In this document: piece by piece, positions 32,806-41,422 of the stretch
How positions within the stretch are numbered: the stretch's first letter is position 1
Layout: every line of letters begins with the position of its first letter
From: Tistrella mobilis KA081020-065
GTDB taxonomy: Bacteria; Pseudomonadota; Alphaproteobacteria; Tistrellales; Tistrellaceae
Reading direction: 5' to 3'
NCBI RefSeq assembly: GCF_000264455.2
Contig: NC_017958.1
Span: 749,001-813,000, forward strand
Length of the DNA stretch: 64,000 bases
Program-made: the position numbers and the translations under genes
The notes under the pieces: generated by a model
What the model was told of the DNA's origin: nothing
What the model saw: the letters and a program-made list of their open reading frames with translations, nothing else
Database searches by the model: none

Positions 32806-33717
32806 TCAGCGATAGCCGGTGGGATCGGCGGCGAGGCCCGCCTCCTGAACCTCCACCAGATAGCGGAAACAGTCGGGGCGCGAGCCGTCGAGGTCGTCGA
32901 TGCCGTAGATCCGGGCCAGATCACCGCTGGAAGTCGAGGCCCCGTTCCAGCGCATCCGCTCCGGATCGGCCGCCAGCGCCGCAATGCCGCGGCCAAGGAA
33001 ACGGGGGGTTTCCGAGATGCAGAAATGCGGTTCCCGCGCAATCGCCTCGCGCCAGCCGGCCTCGGTCACGCCGTAATGGTCAAGCATCATCTCGGAGCGC
33101 ATCCAGCCCGGCGTCACTGCGACCGAACAGCAGCCATGGGGCTCAAGATCGCGGCCATGGGCCCAGGCCATGCGGATCACCGACATCTTGGCCAGATCGT
33201 AGAAGGGCGACAGCCGGTAGCGGCCGGCATTGTAATCGGCGGTGCCGTCGGTCACCTCGACCAGAACCCCGCCGGGCCGGCGGATCATCAGCGGCAGCAG
33301 GTGATGGGCGGCGATCAGATGGGTGTCGACCGCGTTGTGCAGCAGCCGCAACCCTCTGTCGAGATCGTGCCCCCAGACCGGGACGTTCCATTCGGTCAGC
33401 AATTCGCCGCCCCAGACATCGTTGACCAGCAGGTCGAGCCGGCCATGGGCCGCGTCGATCCGGGCGGCGAGCGCCGCCACCGCCGCCGGGTCCAGATGGT
33501 CGAGCACGACCGGAATGCCGCAGCCGCCGGCCGCCGTGACCAGGGAAGCCGTTTCCTCGATCGTCTCGGGCCGGTTGTAGTCCGAGCGGCGACCGGCGGT
33601 GGAGCGGCCGGTGACATAGACCGTGGCCCCGGCGGCGCCCAGCTCGACCGCGATTCCGCGCCCGGCGCCGCGCGTCGCGCCGGCGACCACGGCAATCCTG
33701 TCCGAAAGAGCCGTCAT
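32806..33717 (-). CDS. SDR family oxidoreductase (DHRS1-like)
   Basis: A 303-residue short-chain dehydrogenase. Cofactor loop AGATRGAGRGIA (about 12-23), then YVTGRST, typical of the DHRS1-like branch; LVNDVWGG stands for the usual NNAG. The expected YxxxK is YDLAKMSV (about 190-197). The C-terminus is longer than in classical SDRs. The ATG at 33717 has GGGAGGCAGG upstream. It is divergent from a TetR gene, with a near-perfect palindrome between, so both SDR genes probably answer to that repressor. Confidence 0.88.
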   Translation of the reverse strand: MTALSDRIAVVAGATRGAGRGIAVELGAAGATVYVTGRSTAGRRSDYNRPETIEETASLVTAAGGCGIPVVLDHLDPAAVAALAARIDAAHGRLDLLVNDVWGGELLTEWNVPVWGHDLDRGLRLLHNAVDTHLIAAHHLLPLMIRRPGGVLVEVTDGTADYNAGRYRLSPFYDLAKMSVIRMAWAHGRDLEPHGCCSVAVTPGWMRSEMMLDHYGVTEAGWREAIAREPHFCISETPRFLGRGIAALAADPERMRWNGASTSSGDLARIYGIDDLDGSRPDCFRYLVEVQEAGLAADPTGYR

Positions 33718-33765
33718 GAACCCTGCCTCCCTGGATACGGCGCTTCCATCTGCGCCTTGGATAAT

Positions 33766-33789
33766 TTATAAACGAATATTCATTTATAA
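33766..33789. promoter_or_regulatory. AT-rich 24-base palindrome, probable TetR operator
   Basis: TTATAAACGAAT (33766-33777) and ATTCATTTATAA (33778-33789) are complementary except at one pair. It lies midway between the SDR gene and the TetR gene in an otherwise GC-rich stretch and can cover promoters of both. Confidence 0.7.
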
Positions 33790-33821
33790 TGGAATCCCGA
33801 GATCTGCAAGGGGAGGACGAC

Positions 33822-34403
33822 ATGGCCCGCCGACGCAGCCTGCCCGATGACCGGATTCTGGAGATCACCCTCGCCCTGATGCACCGGCTGGGGCCGCAGG
33901 CGGTCACCTTCGCAGCGGTGGCGGCGGAAACCGGACTTTCCGGCGCCACGCTGGTCCAGCGCTTCGGCAGCAAGCCGGCGATGATCCGGGCCGCGCTCGA
34001 TCTTGCCTGGACGCGGCTGGAGACCGCCACGGCCGAGGCGATCGCCGCCTGCCAGCCGACGCCGGAGGGCGCCGTCGCCCTGCTCGCCGGGCTCTCCCAG
34101 GGCTATGGCGACATCGACAGCTATGCCGACGGGCTGATGGTGCTGCGCGAGGATCTGCGCGACCCGGAGCTGCGCGCCCGCGGCACCCGCTGGGGCAACG
34201 GCCTGGCGGCAGCGATCGACCGCTGCTTTCCCGGCCAGCCGGGTGCCGGCCGGTTGATGATCACCCAATGGCAGGGCGCGCTGATCTGGTGGGGCTTCGC
34301 CCCCGACCGGCCGATCGACCGGGTGGTGGCGGAAGAACTTGGCAGCCTGGCCGGTCTGCTCGCCGGACGGCCGGTCCCGGCGGAACCGGCCGTCCGCGGA
34401 TGA
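33822..34403 (+). CDS. TetR family transcriptional regulator
   Basis: A 193-residue regulator. Helix-turn-helix region: ILEITLALMHRLGPQAVTFAAVAAETG then SGATLVQRFGSKPAMIRAAL, with LVQRFGSK replacing the common LYYHFGSK. The ATG at 33822 follows GGGGAGGACGAC; an upstream ATG at 33789 would lie inside the palindrome. It is divergent from the SDR gene and ends 13 bases before the convergent IclR gene. Confidence 0.87.
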   Translation: MARRRSLPDDRILEITLALMHRLGPQAVTFAAVAAETGLSGATLVQRFGSKPAMIRAALDLAWTRLETATAEAIAACQPTPEGAVALLAGLSQGYGDIDSYADGLMVLREDLRDPELRARGTRWGNGLAAAIDRCFPGQPGAGRLMITQWQGALIWWGFAPDRPIDRVVAEELGSLAGLLAGRPVPAEPAVRG

Positions 34404-34416
34404 CTGCGCCCCGGTC

Positions 34417-35214
34417 TCAGGCCGTGGCACCCAGATCTTCCGAGATGATCCGGCAGCGTTCGGCCAGCAGCAGGGCGGCCGGATGGTCGGGGTCGGCAAG
34501 GGCACGGTCGGTGCCGATCAGGGTCAGCACGCATTGCGCCTCGTTCTGCCAGTCGAGCACGGGGCTCGAGGCGGCGGCAAGGCCCGGCACCACCGAACCG
34601 TCGACGGTGGCGACCCGGCGGGCGCGGATCTCCGCCACCAGTGCGTCGACATCGACCGGCGGCAGATCCCGGCCGGCGGCACGGGTTTCGGTGGCGAGCA
34701 CCGGCGCGGTGACGCTTTCGGGCAGCCAGGCCAGAAAGGTGCGGCCGGTGGCCGAGCGCAGCAGCGGCATCACCGAGCCCAGGCTGAGCGCCCCCACGAA
34801 GGGCACGCGGCTGCGATGCAGCCGGACGACGACGGCACCGTGCAGGCTCCAGACCGCCAGATGGGCGGTGAACCCCGAGGCCTCGGCCAGCGCCGGCAGT
34901 TCGGCCGCGGCCCGCGCCACCGGATCGAGCCGGCCCATGGCGGCCAGCCCCAGCTGCAAGGCGATCGGCCCCAGATCATAGCGGCCGCCATCGCCATCCT
35001 GCACCACCAGCCCGTCGCGGACATAGCTCGCCAGATAGCGATGGGCATTGCTGGCCGAGATGCCGGCCGCCTGGGCGATCGCCTTCAGCGGCAGCGGCCC
35101 GCCGGCCCGCATCAGCACCATCAGCACGCGGTTGCCGATCTCCACCGACTGAATGCCGCGCGACCCGGCGGCCGCGCCGATCGCGCCCCCCTCTTCCAGC
35201 TCGATCGCTGCCAT
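34417..35214 (-). CDS. IclR family regulator, probable gentisate operon regulator
   Basis: A 265-residue IclR-type regulator. N-terminal winged helix: GNRVLMVLMRAGGPLPLKAIAQAAGISASNAHRYLASYVRDGLV (in pieces, about residues 26-70). The C-terminal effector domain includes GSVMPLLRSATGRTFLAWL. I chose the ATG at 35214 because GGAGGACAGGA precedes it; starts at 35235 and 35283 are possible. It is divergent from the gentisate dioxygenase gene across about 280 bases and probably controls the operon with gentisate or a product as ligand. Confidence 0.87.
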   Translation of the reverse strand: MAAIELEEGGAIGAAAGSRGIQSVEIGNRVLMVLMRAGGPLPLKAIAQAAGISASNAHRYLASYVRDGLVVQDGDGGRYDLGPIALQLGLAAMGRLDPVARAAAELPALAEASGFTAHLAVWSLHGAVVVRLHRSRVPFVGALSLGSVMPLLRSATGRTFLAWLPESVTAPVLATETRAAGRDLPPVDVDALVAEIRARRVATVDGSVVPGLAAASSPVLDWQNEAQCVLTLIGTDRALADPDHPAALLLAERCRIISEDLGATA

Positions 35215-35310
35215 GGCGGGGTCCTGTCCTCCCATTGTTTTCGGCGCCTTGCGGCAGATCGCCGCCGCGGCGATCGACCGCATCGACGCCTGTATTGGCG
35301 TTTGCTTCTG

Positions 35311-35325
35311 AGCAATCGTTTTGCT
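35311..35325. promoter_or_regulatory. Inverted repeat AGCAA-N5-TTGCT, possible IclR operator
   Basis: AGCAA (35311-35315) and TTGCT (35321-35325) lie between IclR and the gentisate operon, with a second overlapping pair TTGC/GCAA starting at 35303. A weak -10-like TAATAG follows. Assignment is tentative. Confidence 0.35.
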
Positions 35326-35490
35326 AATAGAGAATACAGAGCCCGAAGACGGGTGACAACATGTCGCACCGACGGCCGGCGATCTTCAGTGTCGCCCCGG
35401 CCCAACGGTCGCACAGCAGAGGCCGGGTCATCAGCGGGTCGCGTGGGAAACGCCGCCGTCCTCCCGGCATGTGCCCATGGAGGAATTCAG

Positions 35491-36555
35491 ATGACCGCTC
35501 CCACCGCTTCCGGCCCCACCTCTTCAGGACTCCCTGAAAACTACGCCGCCGAACTCGACCGGCTGGACATGGCGCCGCTCTGGACGGTGCTGGCCGATCT
35601 GGTGCCCGAACATCCGCGCCCGAAGGCCGTGCCCCATCTCTGGCCCTATGCGACCGCGCGCGAGGTGCTGCTGGAAAGCGGCCGGCTGATTTCGGCCGAA
35701 AAGGCCGAGCGCCGGGTGCTGGTGCTGGAAAATCCCGGCCATCGCGGCGAGCATCGCGCCACGGCGTCGATCTATGCCGGCCTACAGCTGATTCTGCCCG
35801 GGGAACGGGCGCCCGAACACCGCCATACCCAGTCGGCGCTGCGCTTCGTGATCGAAAGCGACGGCGCCTATACCACTGTCGAAGGTGCGCGGGTCGACAT
35901 GGCGCCCTTCGATCTGGTGCTGACGCCGCGCTGGCGCTGGCATGCCCATGGCCACGACGGCAAACAGCCGGGTGTCTGGCTGGACGGGCTCGACATCCCG
36001 ATGATCAGCCTGTTCCAGGGCGGTTTCGCCGAGCGGATCGGCGACAACGAGGCCCCCGCCCGCCGCCCGGACGTGTCGCCCGCCATGCATGCCGCGGGAC
36101 TGCGGCCGGCGGCCGGCACTGCCGCCGCCGCCCATGGCCTGCTGCATTATCCCTTCGCCAGCTGGCGCCCGGCGCTGGATGCCGCGCGCGCGGCCGGGGG
36201 CGTGGAGCCCCATGACGGCGTGCGGCTGGAATTCACCGATCCGGCCACCGGCGGCCCGGTGCTGCCGACGCTGTCGGCCTTCGCGCAGCTGGTGCCGGCC
36301 GGCACCGCCACCCGGGCCGTGCGCCGCACCGAAAGCGCCATCATCGTCGGTGTCGAAGGCCGCGGCATGCTGGAAATGAGCCGCGCCGACGGGAGCCGCG
36401 TGGCGCTTGCCATCGGCCCGCGCGACGTGGCCGTGATACCCTCCTGGTCCGATCTGTCGATCACCGCCGAAGCCGGCGAGGACCTGGTTCTGTTCAGCCT
36501 GTCGGACCGCGCCGCACAGAGCGCGCTCGGCCTCTATCGCGAGGAACGTGCATGA
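35491..36555 (+). CDS. gtdA: Gentisate 1,2-dioxygenase (bicupin)
   Basis: Ring-cleaving iron(II) dioxygenase: gentisate plus O2 gives maleylpyruvate. At 354 residues it is the normal bicupin length. First cupin: PGERAPEHRHTQSALRFVIE (about 109-128), with the H-x-H and downstream Glu/His ligands, and the second His in RWRWHAHGHDG. DGLDIPMISLFQGGF (about 169-183) is a family signature. The second cupin (about 255-345) has lost most ligands, which is usual. The ATG at 35491 follows GGAGGAATTC. Its stop overlaps the next start (ATGA). Confidence 0.9.
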   Translation: MTAPTASGPTSSGLPENYAAELDRLDMAPLWTVLADLVPEHPRPKAVPHLWPYATAREVLLESGRLISAEKAERRVLVLENPGHRGEHRATASIYAGLQLILPGERAPEHRHTQSALRFVIESDGAYTTVEGARVDMAPFDLVLTPRWRWHAHGHDGKQPGVWLDGLDIPMISLFQGGFAERIGDNEAPARRPDVSPAMHAAGLRPAAGTAAAAHGLLHYPFASWRPALDAARAAGGVEPHDGVRLEFTDPATGGPVLPTLSAFAQLVPAGTATRAVRRTESAIIVGVEGRGMLEMSRADGSRVALAIGPRDVAVIPSWSDLSITAEAGEDLVLFSLSDRAAQSALGLYREERA

Positions 36556-37268
36556 CCACCGCTGCCACCAGCCCGGAGATCACCGCCGGCGGCACCGCCC
36601 CCACCGTCATCGTGCCCGTCGAGGGCGGCGGCGGCTTCGCGGTGCGCCGGGTGTTCTGCGTCGGCCGCAACTATGCCGCCCATGCCCGCGAGATGGGCCG
36701 CGACCCGGATCGCGAGCCGCCCTTCTTCTTCACCAAATGGGCCGAAAGCGTGGTGCCCGGCAGCGGCGCCATCACCTATCCGCCGCGCACCGCCAATTAT
36801 CACCACGAGGTCGAACTGGTGGTGGCGATTGCCGAAGGCGGCGCCAACATCCCGCAGGACCGGGCGCTGGATCATGTGTTCGGCTATGCGGTCGGCCTGG
36901 ACATGACCCGCCGCGACCTGCAGCTGGCCGCCCGCGACCTGGGCCGGCCCTGGGACGAGGGCAAGAATGTCGAGCAGAGCTGCCCGATGGCGGCGCTGGT
37001 GCCGGCCGCCCGCATCGGCCACCCGGAACGGGGCCGGATCGTGCTGACGGTGGACGGCGCGGTGCGCCAGGAGGCGGACCTTGCCGACCTGATCTGGAGC
37101 GTGCCCGAGATCGTGTCGATCCTGTCGGAGAGCTGGACCCTTCAGCCCGGCGATCTGATCTTCACCGGCACACCCGCGGGCGTCGGTGCGGTTGTGCCGG
37201 GTGCGGTGATGCATGCCGAGATCGACGGCCTGCCGGCGCTGGACCTGACGGTGGTCAAGGCCAGCTGA
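36552..37268 (+). CDS. Fumarylpyruvate hydrolase (fumarylacetoacetate hydrolase family)
   Basis: Hydrolyses fumarylpyruvate to fumarate and pyruvate, ending the gentisate route. The 238-residue protein has CVGRNYAAHAREMG (about 36-49), PFFFTKWAESV, YHHEVELVVAI (metal ligands Glu) and GYAVGLDMTRRDLQ (about 111-124); LIFTGTPAGVG near the end is the family signature. Starts within the gtdA stop (ATGA). Gene order after gtdA identifies it as fumarylpyruvate rather than fumarylacetoacetate hydrolase. Confidence 0.88.
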   Translation: MTTAATSPEITAGGTAPTVIVPVEGGGGFAVRRVFCVGRNYAAHAREMGRDPDREPPFFFTKWAESVVPGSGAITYPPRTANYHHEVELVVAIAEGGANIPQDRALDHVFGYAVGLDMTRRDLQLAARDLGRPWDEGKNVEQSCPMAALVPAARIGHPERGRIVLTVDGAVRQEADLADLIWSVPEIVSILSESWTLQPGDLIFTGTPAGVGAVVPGAVMHAEIDGLPALDLTVVKAS

Positions 37269-37339
37269 CGGACGAGAGACGGGTGCGGCCGGCGGGGAAT
37301 GACCGGCCGCCCCTTCATGACATTGGGGAGGAGACGACC

Positions 37340-38383
37340 ATGCGCGGTTTCATCGCGGCGGCCTTCGGTGCCGCCCTCACCTTCGCCGGGCTCGGCGGCG
37401 GCATCGCGCCGGCCGCGGCGCAGGAGACGGTGACGCTGAAGATCAGCCACTATCTGCCGGCCAGCCACGGCTTCCAGACCGATTTCCTGGGCCCCTGGGC
37501 GGAAGAGCTGGAGCGGCGCACCAACGGCAAGGTGAAGGCCGAGATCTATCCCGGCACCAGCAGCTTCGGCAATGCCGCCCGCCAGGCCGATCAGGTCCGC
37601 GCCGGGGTGATCGACATCGCGCTGGGGCTGCGCGGCATTCCGCGCGGCCGGTTCGAGCGCAGCTCGGTCTTCGAACTGCCCTTCGTCGTCAGCGAGGCCG
37701 GTGCCGGTACGAAGGCAATGTGGGAGATGTATAAATCGGGTGCGCTGGCCGACGACTACAAGGATTACAAGGTCCTGGCGCTGTTCGTGCACAATGGCGG
37801 CCTGTTCCACACCACCTCTGTCCCCGTGCATGAGCTGTCGGATCTGAAGGGTCTGCGCCTGCGCACGCCGAGCGAGGCGGTGTCGGTGATGCTGCAGTCG
37901 CTGGGTGCCAGCGCCGTGGGCCTGCCGCCGAGCGAGATTTACGAGAACCTGCAGAAGGGCACGCTGGACGGGCTGGTCACCACCTGGGACCTGGTCGGCG
38001 CCACCCGGCTGAACGAGGTGGTCAAGTACCACACCGACGGCCGGGTCTATACCGCGGCCTTCTACGTACTGATGAACAAGCGCAAGTATGAGAGCCTGCC
38101 CGCCGACGTGAAGCAGGCGATCGACGAGACCACCGGCGATGCGCTGGTCGCGAAGTTCGGCGACTGGTGGGCGAAGTGGGACAAGGCCGGCCGCGAGGAC
38201 GCGGTCGCGCGCGGCCACGAGATCATCGAGATCGACGAGGCCACCCGCAACCGCTGGCGCGAAGAGCTGACGCCGATGATCAACGCCTATATCGAGCGGC
38301 TGCAGAACAACGGCGTCGCCGATGCCCGCGCGCTCTACGACCAGGCCCGCGACCTCACCGCCCGCTACGAGGCCGCGGAATGA
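37340..38383 (+). CDS. TRAP transporter solute-binding protein (DctP family), gentisate operon
   Basis: A 347-residue periplasmic receptor with a Sec signal peptide (MRGFIAAAFGAALTFAGLGG, cleaved near APAAAQ). Family patterns: KISHYLPASHGFQTDF, VRAGVIDIALGL, and LKGLRLRTPSEAVSVM (about 171-186) with the carboxylate-binding Arg. The ATG at 37340 follows GGGGAGGAGACGACC. Placement between ring-cleavage genes suggests it binds gentisate or another hydroxybenzoate. Confidence 0.92.
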   Translation: MRGFIAAAFGAALTFAGLGGGIAPAAAQETVTLKISHYLPASHGFQTDFLGPWAEELERRTNGKVKAEIYPGTSSFGNAARQADQVRAGVIDIALGLRGIPRGRFERSSVFELPFVVSEAGAGTKAMWEMYKSGALADDYKDYKVLALFVHNGGLFHTTSVPVHELSDLKGLRLRTPSEAVSVMLQSLGASAVGLPPSEIYENLQKGTLDGLVTTWDLVGATRLNEVVKYHTDGRVYTAAFYVLMNKRKYESLPADVKQAIDETTGDALVAKFGDWWAKWDKAGREDAVARGHEIIEIDEATRNRWREELTPMINAYIERLQNNGVADARALYDQARDLTARYEAAE

Positions 38384-38946
38384 CCAAAAGCCCCTCGGCA
38401 TCGCCCCGGCCCGCACGCGGCGGTGCCGTCCGGCTGATCGACGGCCTGATCGAGGCGGCGGCGCTGTTCGGCGTCGCCTGCCTCGGCATCGGGATCGTCG
38501 CCACGGTGGCCGATGTTCTCGGCCGCCAGGTTCTCGGCTTTCAGGTGACCGGCACCGTCGACCTCACCCAGCTGGCGGTCGTTACCTGCGCCTTTCTCTC
38601 CCTGCCCTTCGGCTTCCGCCGCGGCGCCCATGTCGCGGTCGAACTGCTCGACGACCGGCTGCCGCCCGCGGCCCTGCGTGCGCTGGATCTGCTGGCCGGC
38701 ATCGCCGGGCTGGCGGTCATGTTCGTGATCGCCTGGCGCGGCTGGGGCGAGCTGGAGCTGGCGCTCGACTATGGTTCGATTTCGCAGGATCTGGGCCTGC
38801 CGCTCTGGATCCATCGCGGCCTGGTCGTGGCCGGCGGCGCGCTCGGCGTGCTCGCCTGCCTGATGAACATGGCCGAGGCCCTGGGTCTCTGGTCACGCCC
38901 CGCGCCCGCTCCTGCCGGCGCCTCCGTCTCCGTCAACGAGGGCTGA
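38380..38946 (+). CDS. TRAP transporter small permease (DctQ family), gentisate operon
   Basis: A 188-residue membrane protein with four predicted helices (about 20-45, 60-80, 98-120, 142-165). RQVLGFQVTGTVDLTQLAVV is the DctQ-type second helix, followed by GFRRGAHVAVELL. Start overlaps the dctP stop (ATGA). The hydrophilic tail (PAPAPAGASVSVNEG) is longer than usual. Confidence 0.88.
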   Translation: MTKSPSASPRPARGGAVRLIDGLIEAAALFGVACLGIGIVATVADVLGRQVLGFQVTGTVDLTQLAVVTCAFLSLPFGFRRGAHVAVELLDDRLPPAALRALDLLAGIAGLAVMFVIAWRGWGELELALDYGSISQDLGLPLWIHRGLVVAGGALGVLACLMNMAEALGLWSRPAPAPAGASVSVNEG

Positions 38947-38952
38947 GTTCCC

Positions 38953-40257
38953 ATGGATCTGACGATCGGCGTGCTCGGCTTCGTGGCCGTGCTCGTGCTG
39001 GGCATCCTGCGCGTGCCCGTGGCCGTGGCGATGGCCGTGGTTGGCCTGGCCGGCGGTGCGGCTCTGGGCGGGCTCGACGGCATTCTCTATCTGTCGGGCA
39101 CCCTGCCCTATGACGCCGTCTCGCCCTATGGCCTGTCGGTCGTGCCGCTTTTCGTGATGATGGGCGTGTTCGCCGGCCGCGCCGGGCTGTCGCGGGCGCT
39201 TTACGATGTGGCGGATCTTCTGGTCGGCCGCTTCCGCGGCGGCCTCGCCATGGCCACGATCGGCGCCAGCGCCGGCTTCGGCGCGATCTGCGGGTCCAGC
39301 CTCGCCACCTGTGCGACCATCGGCAAGGTGGCGCTGCCCGAAATGCGCCGCCACGGCTATCCCGACGACCTGGCGGCGGGCGCGGTTGCAGCCGGCGGCA
39401 CGCTGGGCGTGCTGATCCCGCCCTCGGTGATCATCGTGCTTTATGCGCTGATCACCGAACAGTCGATCGGCGCACTGTTCGCCGCTGCCCTGGTCCCCGG
39501 GCTGATCGCCACCCTCTATTACATGATCGCCGCCCGGATCTCGGCCCGCCGGCTGCCGCGGCGCGGCGAGCGCCCGCAGGACGCCGCGCAAAAGCGCGGC
39601 GGGGGCCTGCGCCTGCTCGCCATCGCCGATATCGTGGTGCTGTTCGGCCTGGTGATCGGCGGCATCTATGCCGGCCTGTTCTCCCCCACCGAAGCGGCCG
39701 CGATCGGTGCCGGCGGTGCCGCCCTGCTCGCCTGGGTGCGCGGCGGGCTGAAGGGCGGCGAGCTGCGCGGCGCGATGGTGGAAACCGCGCTCACCTCGGG
39801 CATGATCTTCCTGATCCTGATCGGCGCGGCGCTGTTCAACTATTTCGTCGAGACCTCGGGCCTGCCCCAGGCGCTGGTGGGTGCGATCGCGGCCGCGGGC
39901 CTCGGCCAGCTGGAAGTCATCCTGCTGCTGGTCGCCTTCTATCTGGTGCTCGGCTGCTTCATGGACAGCATGTCGATGGTGCTGCTGACGGTGCCCGCAG
40001 TCTTCCCGCTGATCCAGGCCAGCGGCATCGATCCGATCTGGTTCGGCATTCTGCTGGTGACGGTGGTTGAACTCGGCCTGATCACGCCGCCGATCGGCAT
40101 GAACCTGTTCGTGCTGAAGGGCATCGATGCCCGGCTGGATCTGGGCGTAGTGATCCGCGGCGTGCTGCCCTTCATCGGCGCCGATGTGGTGCGGGTGGTC
40201 ACGCTGATCGCCCTGCCCCAGGTCGTGCTGTTCCTGCCCCATCTGCTCGGCTTCTGA
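38953..40257 (+). CDS. TRAP transporter large permease (DctM family), gentisate operon
   Basis: A 434-residue permease with about 12 helices. Signatures: RVPVAVAMAVVGLAGG, VPLFVMMGVFAGRAGL, GSSLATCATIGKVALPEM (about 115-132), LGVLIPPSVIIVLYAL and GLFSPTEAAAIGAGG. The second half ends with ELGLITPPIGMNLFVLKGI. It starts 6 bases after dctQ. Confidence 0.93.
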   Translation: MDLTIGVLGFVAVLVLGILRVPVAVAMAVVGLAGGAALGGLDGILYLSGTLPYDAVSPYGLSVVPLFVMMGVFAGRAGLSRALYDVADLLVGRFRGGLAMATIGASAGFGAICGSSLATCATIGKVALPEMRRHGYPDDLAAGAVAAGGTLGVLIPPSVIIVLYALITEQSIGALFAAALVPGLIATLYYMIAARISARRLPRRGERPQDAAQKRGGGLRLLAIADIVVLFGLVIGGIYAGLFSPTEAAAIGAGGAALLAWVRGGLKGGELRGAMVETALTSGMIFLILIGAALFNYFVETSGLPQALVGAIAAAGLGQLEVILLLVAFYLVLGCFMDSMSMVLLTVPAVFPLIQASGIDPIWFGILLVTVVELGLITPPIGMNLFVLKGIDARLDLGVVIRGVLPFIGADVVRVVTLIALPQVVLFLPHLLGF

Positions 40258-40270
40258 GGACCCTGCCCCC

Positions 40271-40945
40271 ATGACCATCGAACCCGATACCGGCGGAACC
40301 GATACCGTCTTCCACGGCTATTTCCGCTCCTCCGCCGCCTATCGCTGCCGCATCGCCTTCAACCTGAAGGGCTTTGCGCCCGCGCAGCGCTTCGTGCATC
40401 TGCGCAAGGGCGAACAGAAGAGCGCCGCCTACAAGGCGCTCTCACCCGCAGGGCTGGTGCCGGCGCTGGAAACGCCGCGCGGCGTGCTCACCCAGTCGCT
40501 GGCGATCATCGAATGGCTGGACGAGACCATGCCCGATCCGGCGCTGCTGCCGGCGGATGCCTGGACGCGTGCCAAGGCCCGCGCCTTCGCCCAGACCATC
40601 GCCTGCGACATCCACCCGGTGAACAATCTGCGGATCCTGGGCTATCTCAAGACCCCGCTCGGCCACGACCAGGCGACGGTCGACACCTGGTACCGCCACT
40701 GGATCGCCGAGGGCCTGAGTGCCGCGGAAGCCCTGGCGCAGGATGCCGGCGGACACGGCAGCTTCCTGTTCGGCGATGCGCCGGGCCTGGCCGAAATCTG
40801 CCTGGTGCCCCAGCTCTACAATGCCCGCCGCTTCGCCTGCCCGATGGAGGCCTATCCGCGGCTGCTGGCGGTGGAAACGGCCTGCAACGCCCTGCCCGCC
40901 TTCGCAGACGCCGCCCCCGATCGCCAGCCGGACGCCGAGGGTTGA
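40271..40945 (+). CDS. Maleylpyruvate isomerase (zeta-class GST; MaiA-like)
   Basis: Glutathione-dependent cis-trans isomerase turning maleylpyruvate into fumarylpyruvate, the middle step of the gentisate route. At 224 residues it has the zeta GST plan. The active-site motif YFRSSAAYRCRIAFNLKG (about 17-34) has the SS-x-x-x-R pattern; QSLAIIEWLDE binds glutathione; CDIHPVNNLRILGYL (about 115-129) is specific to maleylacetoacetate/maleylpyruvate isomerases. It lies 13 bases after the TRAP permease, closing the operon. Maleylacetoacetate isomerase is the sequence-level alternative; context favours maleylpyruvate. Confidence 0.88.
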   Translation: MTIEPDTGGTDTVFHGYFRSSAAYRCRIAFNLKGFAPAQRFVHLRKGEQKSAAYKALSPAGLVPALETPRGVLTQSLAIIEWLDETMPDPALLPADAWTRAKARAFAQTIACDIHPVNNLRILGYLKTPLGHDQATVDTWYRHWIAEGLSAAEALAQDAGGHGSFLFGDAPGLAEICLVPQLYNARRFACPMEAYPRLLAVETACNALPAFADAAPDRQPDAEG

Positions 40946-40973
40946 GGGCCAGGGTCGGGACGTCTCAGACCTG

Positions 40974-41022
40974 AAAAACGGGCGGACGAAGATCAGGCTG
41001 GTAAGGCCATCCGCTCGTTTTT
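40974..41022. terminator. Bidirectional terminator between the gentisate operon and the HipB-like gene
   Basis: AAAAACGGGCGGA (40974-40986) pairs with TCCGCTCGTTTTT (41010-41022) with a single G-T wobble. A-run on one side and T-run on the other suit termination from both directions. Confidence 0.75.
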
Positions 41023-41052
41023 CGTTTCGCGACGGCCTGGAGGACCGCCAGA

Positions 41053-41355
41053 TCAGACATCGTCCTCGTCCTCATCGAGCTGATAGACGGGGCGAGGTTC
41101 CGCCTGGCCGGATGTCAGGGATGCGATGACGGCAAGAACCGCCGGCAATGCCTTGCGCGGCACGAGCACGGGTTCCAGATCGAGCACCCGGGCCAGTTCG
41201 ATCAGGCTGGAGAGCTGCAGATCGACGGTGCCGGTCTCGATCTTCGAGATGTGACTCTGGGGCAGGCCGGTCAGCGAACCAAGGGCCCGTTGCGTAAGGC
41301 CCTTGCCCCGCCGCGCGGCCTTCAGCTCCTGGGCAATGTCGGGAATCTCGTACAT
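41053..41355 (-). CDS. HipB-like helix-turn-helix regulator (XRE family), no partner toxin nearby
   Basis: A 100-residue protein whose XRE/Cro helix-turn-helix covers about residues 9-63: LTQRALGSLTGLPQSHISKIETG (in two helices) then LSSLIELARVLDLEPVLVPR, the pattern of HipB antitoxins. The C-terminus is acidic (LDEDEDDV). I prefer the ATG at 41355; a start at 41391 would lie inside the palindrome. HipB partners normally sit beside hipA, but there is no toxin gene on either side. It lies downstream of, and on the same strand as, the cysteine desulfurases, with its own palindromic upstream site. Confidence 0.82.
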   Translation of the reverse strand: MYEIPDIAQELKAARRGKGLTQRALGSLTGLPQSHISKIETGTVDLQLSSLIELARVLDLEPVLVPRKALPAVLAVIASLTSGQAEPRPVYQLDEDEDDV

Positions 41356-41408
41356 CTGATCTGCTTTCGTATATATCGACCTGCGCGACATATACTAAAA
41401 CAGATCAG
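41356..41408. promoter_or_regulatory. 53-base nested palindrome directly upstream of the HipB-like gene
   Basis: Outer arms CTGATCTG (41356-41363) and CAGATCAG (41401-41408) are perfect. Inner arms GTATATATCG (41369-41378) and CGACATATAC (41386-41395) differ at one pair. Spacings are symmetrical (5, 7 and 5 bases). It abuts the start codon, so it is likely an autoregulatory operator or a 5' leader hairpin. Confidence 0.75.
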
Positions 41409-41422
41409 GCTCTCCCGCGACC

